From: Hymenopus coronatus | Taxonomy: Eukaryota > Arthropoda > Insecta > Mantodea > Hymenopodidae | Assembly (NCBI GenBank): GCA_030762935.1 | Contig: CM060883.1 | Span: 51,482,001 to 51,546,000 of the forward strand | Reading direction: 5' to 3' | DNA length: 64,000 nucleotides | In this document: piece after piece, positions 1-12,000 of the stretch | Layout of the letters: each line of letters begins with the position of its first letter | How positions within the stretch are numbered: the stretch's first letter is position 1 | Translations under genes and position numbers: made by a program | The notes under the pieces: generated by a model | The model's input: the letters and a program-made list of their open reading frames with translations, nothing else | Databases searched by the model: none | Told to the model about the DNA's origin: nothing

Positions 1-3000
1 GAAGAAATGATAAGTGATGTTCACACATCTCATTTTTGGATTAGATGTTGGCACTGCCTGCGAAGTAGACATCAACTGTGTTGTATTAAATGATTATTTC
101 AAACACAATAAATGTGCTGTTGAAACTTGGAAGAAAAAGGCTGTATTTACACTGTCTCATTGTATATGAATTTCAGAACCTGGACATTTGCAGTAGTAGC
201 AGGCAAGATTGTAGATTTGTGATAGACCTGTTGATTGGTCTTTTGCTTAACAGTAATGCTCAAACACTGTTTCAGATTGCACATACATCAAAGGTTGCAT
301 GAGTTCTAGGGATTTGCAAGTGTTGTAAGCTACTTATGTACCCCAATGTGATGGCAATCATACAGGATCATCAGGAGCTATGGAAGGAGAGAGAACTGTG
401 GAACTGCTGCAATATGGGCAGAGGATATGTACCCAAATTGATGGCAATCATACAGGATTATCAGGAGCTATGAAAGGAGAGAGAACTGTGGAACTGCTGC
501 AATATGGGCAGAGGGTTGCCTCTCTCCTTTCTAAAAGTGAATCATTGACACCATAAGTTAAAGTTCATATATATGACTAAACATCACCACTGAAGAGGAG
601 TGTCTTAATCATGTGGGCAAGAAACTAAGTACTGGGCTTAGAAAGGCTATGGTTCAATAGTGCACCAAAGATGTTACAGAATACATGCAACACTAAAGGT
701 TACAGCAATATAAACATTACAGTGTATTTCTATGGATAACCATGGTACTGTAAGTGCAACCCAACTGTAATGAATTTATATCTCGTCCTTGCTCTCTCTA
801 AGAAATCTTTTCAAAATGCTCTTTTGGATCAAGGTGCATTAAAATGTATTTTGATCAAATGTGTTATACAGGGTTACTACGAAAGAAATAGACAACTCCA
901 ACTGCCTGTAAAACAAAAACTATTAGAGATAGCAACCTAATTATTTTGGAGGTATGTTGAGAAACTCTCAAAGTTTCGTTTGTTACTATTGGTAACGCTG
1001 TAGTGTTTTGTTTGTTGTTGCAGAAGCTGAAATGGCGGAAAATCCTGTGGAAAAGACATATTGCATGTTGGAATTTGCTAGAACGCAATCAGCAATCTCT
1101 AATAGTTTTTGTTTTACAAGCAGTTGAAGTTGTCTATTTCTTTTGTAGTAACCCTGTATATAATTTTTGGGTGGAACTCAATAGTTCCTATACCTGCTAG
1201 TAGAGAAAGCATGAATATTATCCATAGCATTCCAAACATAAAATTGATCTAAAAAGAAAGAAAAGGAGAGAAGGAGAAATAAAGAAGTTGCATACTACCT
1301 CTATTAGTAGAAGCAGCTACTGGCTCTTTCTCTCTAATCCATGCCTCTTCATCTTCAATGTCTCTAAAAAGCTGCTGAACCTGTAGTGACTCCAACAATC
1401 TCTGTTTTCGAATGTTCATGGGTTTCTGTAGAGCTGCATAACGTTCTGTAAGAGCGGCCTAAAACAGACATTTTGAGAATAAAATTCCTTTCTAAACTTA
1501 AAGAAAGCAAAACAAACTTAGGGAACAGAAGTACAGGATTATCAACCATAATTGTAAAACCTTAAACATTTTTGGTAGATATTCGCCAACTTTAAAAACA
1601 TTAAGCTTCCATAATTTTTTCCCAATTATCTTCAGCCATGAAGAATGAATGCATAAGCAATCATAATTTCAAAAAACAGGAGCTAATCACAAAAACCACA
1701 GCACATTTAAGGAATTACTATCTTACATTTTTAAATTTACCTAGAGCAAATAACTGATTATGTACCTCTTTGGCCTTAATGTTCTCTGCATCAAAATGAC
1801 CCCTCTCCACAAACTGACTAGAAGCCACACGAATACTTTCAATGCGATCTTGGTGTGATCCAACATCAGTTTCAAGTAGAGCATGCTTTTTCTGAAGATT
1901 CTGCACACTTGTAAGATCCTTAAAACAAAAAGTTTTGACAATTTATTTAAACTATTTTAGATCCATTATAATTAATCTACTAGAAGAAATAATGCACATG
2001 GGGCAGAAAGAACATGATTGGCTGATGACTGAAATAAAACAACATCTCCTAATACAAAGAAAGAATTTCACAATTGCTACGTGCTTATACAGGCACCATT
2101 AAAATTTACAAATAAAATAGTTATTAGATGAGCATCTATTATTTTGAACATTATTACTATGAGTAGCAGAACTGTTTTGAGCATATTTACTTACATGAAA
2201 GTAAAAATGAAACACACTGCAACTTATGCAGCACTTGTTTATTATTTTAAGGTCATTTTTAGTGTTACAATAGAATTATTTGGTAGGATTCAGGCTAGTG
2301 GAACTGAGGTTAAGAAGCCATTGGTAAGCTTGGCAATAATATTCATATGCCGGATGTCCTAAACTACTCATTACAGAATGGTGAAAAGTAAATGGTGCTA
2401 CATGTAATCAATTCTCTTAACACAGAAAAACTCCACATTGCTAATGAATGATATAGTACATCTCATGGCCAAGGTGTTTCCAGGGTTACCAATTTTCAGA
2501 AATGAAAGTAATGGAGTAGAGGGTAAATGCTTTCTGTGAATATTCTGAATGGACATTTTTTTACCAAAAATTTATTTATTAATTTGCAGGTTTATTACTC
2601 TAAATAAATTGTATTATATTCTGTCCTTTTAACATTACTGTTTTTACTCATTATAAGCAAAAACTCTATGAATAAATAAAATTTACAGTAATTAAAGCTC
2701 TGATTCTGTTCTTTAATGTCTCAGCCAACTTACTGCCTATTAGAGAAATTTAATCTAACTACTTTAAAATTGTTTACAATTTTTTTTTTCAAGTAATGAA
2801 AAATCTAGACCCATTGAAAGAAAAAAAAAAGACAAGTATGTGCCTCACTGAAATAATTCTTGCAATTTAATGTTAGTTTATCCAGCTCGCAATTAATGCT
2901 GGTGAGAGGATAAATACAAATATTAACATCAAAGCTACACAACAAGGGAGTTAAGCATACAGTTAAGGATGGAGCTCAATACCCATGACAGAGAAATGCT

Positions 3001-6000
3001 TAAAGCTTACTTTTCCATAATCCTCACTCATTAGCTGACCCTCAATTTCAGAGAGCCAGAGTTCCACATCTTCAACAGTTCTGTTAAACTGCTGTTGCTG
3101 TGAAGCTTCTTGAAGTTTGGATCCTTTCTTCTCAGTAGCCACAACTAATGTCTCCCAAAGCCGCACAATTTCATCCATGCGAGCTTGGATTCGATCTAAG
3201 AATACAAATTCCAAAATTAAAGAGGTTATACAGAATAGTAAAGGAACACAAGACAGTAAACGTCAAACAATATTTATATCGGATTGATAGGTACAGTCAG
3301 AATGAAAAATTCAATGCTATAGCCGGGATTTGAGCCAATGCTATGCCAGCATGTTGCCATGGTAGCTCAGTGGCAGAGCAACCAGCTAGAAATCAGGAGA
3401 TCTGTGGTTCAAATTCCGGCTATGGCATTGAATTTTCCAGTCTGACTCTACCTGTCTAATATTTTATATCTTTGCCCCCCCCCCCTTCTGATAGAACTCA
3501 TTGTTACTATAAAATTTTATTTCATTAATACATCTTTCACTAATGGTTTATTTTGCACCAAGATCAAATTTGAAGTCCTTAGAAGAGCAAAGCATAATTT
3601 ATACATTTAGGACTCGTTTCACAGTTTAAGCTTATGCTGACAATATGATAAACGACATGATTAAAAGGCCCATATTATAAATTCCTGTACAGGATTATTC
3701 ATAAGTCCGTGAAACATTTTAAAGTTTAATAAAAAATTAAGTATGTGGCAGATCAGAGTAATTTGTTGTGCCAAAATAGATAAACTCTCCAGGTTTTGTT
3801 TGAATGAAAGCCTGTAGTTAGTTGCCATAATTTAATGCTAGGTGCCAGTAGTTATCAATAATTGGAAAATGGCATTTAAGTATGAGCAATCTTTTTGTCT
3901 GTTGGAATACACATGAACCTCATCAGTTGTGACTGTGCGGAGACGTTTTCAAGCACTGTTTCAAAAAGTACCACCTGTATTCAACAGTATCAAGGTTTAT
4001 GAAATTCCACGATGAAGGTTGTCTGTGCATCACTCATCACTAAGGACATCCAGGATCCAGCTAAGAAATAGTAAATCATACAAGAGAAACTTATCAGCGC
4101 AGCCCTCCTAAGTCCACTACACGTGCATTGAGTTGGGGATCTTGCAAACTTTTCATAAGAGACTTAGGTTTAAACCATACAGGCTTCAGCTTCCTCAAGC
4201 TCTCAAAGAAAATGACAAAAATATTGTCTTAATTTCTACATCATGATGCAAGAAAATTTTGATGACACTTTTATCTTTAGCAATGAAGCCACTTTTCAGG
4301 TCTCCAGAAAAGTAAATTGGCAGAATGTGCGCATATGAGGGGCCGAAAATCCCTGTTATGTCATAGAACATGTAGTGAAGGTAAGTGTGGAAATGTACCA
4401 TCATATCTGCATTTGGAGGTGATGGCAGCAGCTTAGCTGTAATGATAATGGATGCAATTTTCTATCAAGACAACATACTTAATAAATCCCAAAATGTTAT
4501 ATGTAATACAAATTTGCACATTAATTCATGTTTTGAGTGGGAGAGAGATACAGATGTACGGAATATGTGTGATGGGATCTACATGATGCCAACAGCATAA
4601 CTAACAATTATGAATGCGATTTCATATCAAGACAACATAATATATCATAAAACATTTTACCCAATTTGAATATGTGCACAAGTTCATGTTGTGGGCCACA
4701 AGAGAGGCAGAGCAGAAAACAGAAATGTACTTGTATATGGGCATCAGGCACAAGGGAAACTCACAGCTAACCTGTCTTTCTGCTTGACCTTTGGTTCCCA
4801 AAACATAACTTGCAACCACCAATGTAAAAGGAAGACCTCTAATTTTATTTTAGTCATGGAAAGAAATCTTTTTTTTCTAATGAGAATGCCAATTTGCGAC
4901 ACAAAATGAAACGCACAATCTGCTGCAACTTTGACGATAATCCATACCATTTCTCCCAGACTTCACCACTGCTGTACCTGCAGAGTTTAAAACTCACCTT
5001 ATCCCCGCATGGTATTCGGAAAATAAATATCACTAATGCAATATGACCCTAATTCTAAATATTAATATTTTGGAAGAAAAAATAAGCATCATATGTACTG
5101 ATTATTACAGTAATTGAGATAATACACACTGTGCTTTTATTAATTTTGGACTCGTGTTTCAAAACAAAACAAAAAATAAAGAAAAATGTTTTCATCTTAA
5201 AGATAAGTAATACATTACCTTCTGCATAATGATGGGATTCAATCAATTCTTGGCCAGTAGATGTGATGTCTTCCATTCGAGTTTTATTTGCATTTAGTTC
5301 TTGCTCAAAGTTCTGATGTTTCTGTACTTTTCCATTCAAGTTAGTAGGATCCTGTAGTTAAAAAAAAATTAACAAATGTTAAGATATAATATAATTTATA
5401 ATATAATAAACCTGCTAATCCTACCTTATTCAATCTCAATAAACTTCAATACAGTTTTTGTTTTATTTTCAAACTGATCCAAATTTCTTTGCAATAATAT
5501 GCTAAGCTTTAATATTTAATTTCACCCACATTAAACACTGCTGTACTACTAATAGCTAACCCTGGCATTGCAAATACAAAATTCCTTTAAAGTATGTGGA
5601 AGAAGCTTTCCAGCATTAATTTTTCAATCAGTTATTTAGGAACTAATCTACACACCTTGTTTAGTTTACAATATTCTTCTTGCTTGGGGGTGCTACAATG
5701 CTGGATAAATGCATGTTCCTCTCCTTGAAATTTGGCATGAACTATGTTGCCCAATGCTGACAATTCTTGGCAATTTGTTTCTCAAAATCAAGATTCTTTC
5801 CTAGGTGGCTATTTCAATGGATTGTGTAATACTATTAATAGTTTGGCTTCTGGATTTATTTATTATCCTTAAAGTGGTATGCCACTGCTGAGTTTACCAA
5901 TTTGTTCTTTTTAGCAATTATATTTATACTATTTAGCAATCAACTTTATGCTGCATCTAGAACATTTTATTGCACATATTCTGGATTTCTTTTCTGGGGT

Positions 6001-9000
6001 TCATGTTCTTCAATGACAAGATGAGTAGATATATATTGTAGTATTGTATCAGTATTGTGTCTACTTTGAGTGGCAAGTTGAATTCCTTTACATTGTTCTC
6101 AAATTTGTGATGTATAAGTCAGTGAAAGAGAGTGCTTGTGCATGTGCATATCTAACGTTCAGGGTTTAGCAACAAAGCATTCACCTCCTTGCTTCCCAAT
6201 ATTTTGAGTCAAGTTTGGATATAATTTCAGTTGTTTACAAAATAATAAATGAGCCATGTTCATTTCTTCTTTTTAATTGCATAACAGACAATTTTTGAAA
6301 CAGTAATCCAATTTTATGTAAAAGTCCACTGAGGCAGTCATGTCTGGGGGTAACTCTGAACAGGAATGGTTATTTTGCAACGTAGTTCAGGTAATAGTTT
6401 AGACTTTTGTGAATTTGTCCTTTGGACTTTCATATATTTATAGTTAATTTATAGTTATAATCATTATCAATTTTTTAATCACATATTTTAACAGATTCCA
6501 TTGGTACTTTTGGTTGTACTGTATTTTAAATTTTGATTACCTTTTTTATGGGGGATATCCATTTTTCTACTGTTACTCGAACCTTAAAGTGCAGGAAACC
6601 ATTGGAAGACTGGTCTTTTTAAAATGTTATACTTGTTTAACCAAACAGTGACTCTCTTACTTTTCATATTTTTGGATTCTGAAATAATGCTACTGCTTGG
6701 ACTGCAACTCTAGTTACTGATAAAATTACAATATTTTGCATTTTTATAACTAAACAAAAGGAGATTTAAAAGAACTGTAGATTGCATCAACTTTCCTCAT
6801 CAAAATTTCACATGACTTTCTCCATATCCCTGCAACAAATAATTCTTAAAAAGCTTATACTTCTATTTACTTTATGCTAATCAGAAAAAATTAGCAGAAA
6901 TAGTCTTATTACTCACATCCTTGTAAGTAGAAGCGAAATAAGGGACAACCGTAGGTTAAAGTGATAGTCAAAAGCTGGTTGCTATGTCAATGAAGTTCCT
7001 TTGTTTATATGGATAGGAGTTGACAAGTTCCAGTATGAGAAAAGTATACATTTTTCATAGCAGAAACAAAAAATAAGGAATGTCACAAAAACGACGAACT
7101 CCAAGAAAAAAATGTATATAACATAAACTGTGTGTTTTAATGTGCTCTACATTTTTTGTGCAGTAAGTTTTTGTCCATTTCTTACGGTTTAGCAGTTATT
7201 CAAAATTTAGTAAAATTCATCCAGAATAAACTGCTCTTCAGAGGCTATTCCCAGAAAATTCAAGATATACATTTCATTTGTCAGGTAAATATGTTTAATA
7301 TCCGAAATTTTAATCAAAATCATTAGAGCCATTTTTGAGAGAAGTCAAAATTTTCGAAAAAAGTTCCATGTAAAGGGTAGTTGGGGATGGGGGGATTTTT
7401 CTCAAAATCTTCGTGTCGCATCCCTGGAAGATACTAAACTTAAATACCAAGTTTGGTATTTTACCGACTTTTCGTTTTTGAGTTATCGTGTTCACCCACC
7501 CACCCACACATACACATGCGCACACACACACACACACGCACACACACGGACAGACCTTTTTGTGAAAATGCTTTTTTTGGATATTGGGGACCCTAAAATA
7601 TATATTTCCGGTGAAATCTTGGTATCGAATTTTTGGTGGAGTGCAATACTTTCTCTATACACTATATACATAGTGCGTATGGAAAAAGTAAAAATGAACC
7701 CTCACTATATAAACACATCCATTCTTCTTTATGTTATGTAGTTTGTAGTGTTTTTAATGCTGTAACTTTAGCAATATTTGGACTTACTATTAATTTCTTG
7801 AAGATTTCATAAAGATATTACTATATTCTATTATAAAATTTTCTAATTAGTTAATGGGACTTGATTATTTTCTTTTGTAACAGGTAGGTACTGTGTTCTA
7901 CTCCGCAGAATTTAGCTCTAAGTCATACACTGACAACAGCATTAGCTTTTTCTGTAAAAGATCATGGCTCTACTTTCAAAATACATCAATATGGCTTATG
8001 AGGCTCTTAGAAAGCATATAGTCTTGCGCTAGCACTGCTAATATTTGCTGGGACACTAAGTTGCACAATGTATGTAATGCAAATAGAAGAGTCTCCTGAA
8101 TCGCAATGTTTTCTTTCACGTCCATGCTCCATTCCACCTAACCAGCCACGCCTCGGCACGCTGATTGGCCCGCATGGAACCCATGAACATATCTATATAA
8201 GGAGACCACATCAGTTCAATTCACTCAGTAACCCTGAAGCGGGAACAATGTATGCTCCCGAAACGTTGGTGCCTCACCAAATCTACACCTGGCTGGAAGC
8301 CTGAGAGAACTTCAAAGAAAAACAAATATATCTATTTATGACATGAGCTGCCGTGTGTTACTGTCCCCTCTTCACCCCACCAGAGCAGAAAACCCTTCAT
8401 GAGGATTACAGTATGTGTACATTTTCTTTTAGTTTTATTGCACAAATCCTCTGGGAGTTTGGTACGTATTTGAAATCCTGATAATTATCTAATTTATTAA
8501 AATGTGGAAGTGTTTAAATTATGTCCTTTAAATGTACTTACTTACAAGGATGAAAATAAACAAATAATTGCTGCTAGTTCAAGCTGTAGCTTTGTTGGCA
8601 TATTGGAAATGGCAAAGAGAAGCGTGCTTCTATTGGGATGGTTTTATTGTGGCTGTTATTAATTGTAATAACTGGTTTTGCGATTTCTCTAGTTCATTTT
8701 TACAAGATTCATGCCCTATCAATACCTCACCACAGTGTTTTAAGATAAAGTGTGATACATTATATTTGGTGTTTTTCTAGAGTTCTCCCATTTAGTTCCT
8801 GCTTTTCCTGTAACAGACTCTACTTGATGTGGCTATGCGAGTCTTATCAAAATATATTCAGAAAATTTAAAAAATTCTGTTTTCTTTTCTTCTTTTTTGT
8901 GCATTGTTTACTTCTTTTCTTTTAAGTTCATGTCATAATGTAGTTTAATTTATTTTGGTTTTTTGATTTTTTTTAACTTAAAGAAAAATGCTGGAAACAA

Positions 9001-12000
9001 GTTCCCCCCCTCCCTATATTTACTGGCATTAAATTTTCTGAACATCTCTGCATTTTTCATTTTATTTAATATTTCTGCTGTCCAAACAACTATGACAGCT
9101 GCATATAGACCTCCTTTGCAGCCTTCTTGTGCTGATAGGTTTGGTAGATCATTTGTATACATAAAGTACAGTTATGCCTAACACAGTCCTTAAGGTAATC
9201 TAATATGCATTTGCGTCTGGAGGTCATCGTGCCAAATGTTGCAATATACCTTTGGGTTAAGAATTCATAAGTCTACCAAAACAAGTCTTTGATACTGTAT
9301 CTTCCGGCCTGTTAAATGGTTCCTTTGTATTCAGACTTAATAAAATAATTGTTCATTGGCTGAATGATGATTTCTTAATCCTCCTTGTGACTTAGATAAT
9401 ATATTAAATGTTTTTAAAATTCAGCTTAATCTTTCTACAATGACTATATTAATAATTTTGGCTAACTTAGTGATATTGCCTATAATTGTTTATTTTCTGC
9501 AGCTTTACCAGGTTTTAGTACAGGTATATAATTTTCCAATTTGTTGAGACTGAAGTGTTCCTTACCCCGTTGAAAAAGTTGAGCGAATCATTTCTTATTT
9601 TCATACCTACTTAGGTATAACCTGTACTTTTAACTTAAATTTTTATGTAACTTGTTATAATTTATGGTAAACTTTTTTTTTTTTGGATAATACTTATAAC
9701 TTTTTTGTCTTAAACCACTAAATTTGCACATGTATTGCATCACTGGACAAGCTCATTTATGAACCAAACTAATAAATAAATCTAAGTCTGTTTATTACAT
9801 TTAATGTTCTCAATTGCTGTATATTTAGTTCTGACATGCTGAAGTTTTGTCAATAAATGTCAGTGAATGTTAAGGTGAGGCATCTTGAAAATTGGTCAAA
9901 AAGTGACAAAAATTGCAAATCTGATTTATCCTATGAAATAATTCAGAATTTATATTTCAATAATAAGAACTTTGTTTTGGTCTAACACCATTACATAAAG
10001 CTTCAAAAGATGAAAGCATTGATCTTATTCATGAAAATAAATCCCTAATTGTCATAATACAGATATAGCAAGAGCTAATTTTGCTGAAATATTTTCAAAC
10101 ATTATTTTATTTCCTAGAGCTGTTAAGTAAAGGAATGCATATGTGTTCTGTAAAGTTTCATAATTATATTCCACATCTGATCAATATTAGTAGGATAGCA
10201 TTGACAAATCTTTAAAATTAATTCTCTCAGTTTTATCATTTTCGATATTTCCCTAACATAAAAATGTTCCAAATAACATTTTTTACCAGTCTGTCTAAAA
10301 ACTTAAGTCATAGTTTCAAGTTTTTCATTGCCTGCAAAAAATTGTTTTTTTTTTTTTTTTTTTTTGAAAAATTAAGAAAAAAAATAAGCATTGTTTCTTT
10401 CCTCCCTTAATAAGAAATAAAAAAATTAAATGACCTCAAATAATTGAATTAAAATAAATGTAAAAATCCATATCCTATTTAATAATTGTTAAAATTGCAA
10501 TGTGAAGGCCATTTTCAAAATCCCCTGATGTAAGATACAATAAAATTGAGAAAATTTAGCATTGAAAGCTAGCAGATAAATCTAAAGCTGAGAAAAGTCT
10601 AAAAGCTCAAAATGAAACTTTATATTTTGCCTTTTATGTTAAATGAAATAATTGGCAAAAATCAGAACAAAATGCAATGAAAACTTTGAGTGTTTTATTT
10701 TGCAAAGATCGATTATCCATATATTAGCAGTTTTAATCTATTTTTGCCTCTTTTTTTTTTGCACGAGTTTTTATATAATTTTGTTTTGTTTCACAAGTAG
10801 CGAGATTGGTATTAAAATTTAAGCTATTTTTAAATAGCAATAATGTTATTTCTATACATTATAGGTTATTGGGATATACTTTTCTTTTGTTATACATAGA
10901 TATATATTTATATATCTTAAGTGCATCTTTTAGTAATCTAGTTTTTTTGTTTTTTTTTATAAAATTGCTGAATTAACTTCGTTTAGATTTATTATGTTTC
11001 TTGCCTTCTTCTCCACTCTAATAAACTTTTTGTCTTTTTCCTCCTTTCCATTTTCCCTGGCTTCCTCTCATCCAATTTTGAGTGTTTTAGTGTTTTCGGT
11101 GAAAGTTGAATTGCTGATTATGCAGTTTTAACTGGTTTGAATGTAGAATTGCCATTTGTCTTTTGAATATGTATATTTTCTACGTTATAATGGAAGTACT
11201 GAATCCATTTCTTCATGCAGTTTATTATGTATTCTATGTTATATTTTGTATCAGTGAGTGGAATAACTATCTGCAAGATAAGCTGTTGAAAACTGTAGGG
11301 TTGTAACTGTTCTTTTTCATGTTTTATGTGCAAGTTTCATTTATATTCAAAAATATATTACATTTTGTTTTCATTTCTTATGCTTTTTACTCAATGGAGA
11401 CTGCCTTAGGAAGAAGCAGCATAGCATGTTTTTTATAAAAAACTTATAAACAGTTAAAAAAAAGGAAAATTGTCATGACTGCCATTGAGAAAATAAAACA
11501 TTCATCTCTAGCATTCAAACCCCACGAGCAACAGGACAACAGCTAAATTGGAAAGGAAGACTCTTGAACATTTTTAGGTATTTAAAAAGTAGGTGTTTAA
11601 ACAGTTGAAAGCTGCTAATTAACCAAAAGCTGCTTCTAGATGTCTATTATATCACTTTCAACTTGAAAAAAATACTTGTTTTTATTGAATTTGGTTACTT
11701 TGCCTTTTTTTGTCAATATGAGAACTTTAGAAAACAAAACAGTCAATGACACATCTGATATAAATTAGAATAAAACCTACCACTAACAGAATCCACCTAT
11801 ATTTTTTGCAAGTTTTTAACATGAATATTTTCAACCTCAACTCTATCACTTATCTTTTATACAAAAATTGTACTCACAAGATAACTATCATCTGTGGCAA
11901 ATTTCAACTTCTCATTAATCCATCCCTTTGTTTCATCACAATCTCTTTCAAACTGCTGCAGACGAGATGAGTCCTCTAATATAGCTCTTCTAAGAGAAGA

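Larger units (their letters stand above)
1..1298. other. intron sequence left of the last visible spectrin exon
   Basis: This is the start of the intron after exon 14. Apart from the tandem duplication (335-516) and the MITE (869-1156) I see no coding signal. Confidence 0.6.

Noticed and set aside
1741..1765. Longer version of spectrin exon 13 using the CTAG|GTAAAT donor
   Set aside because: It would add residues VHNQLFAL and shift the join to exon 14 out of phase. The GAG|GTACAT donor keeps family length and phase.
3356..3426. Functional tRNA gene
   Set aside because: The acceptor, D-stem and promoter boxes look right but the anticodon arm does not pair, and the unit sits within a repeated SINE-like hairpin.
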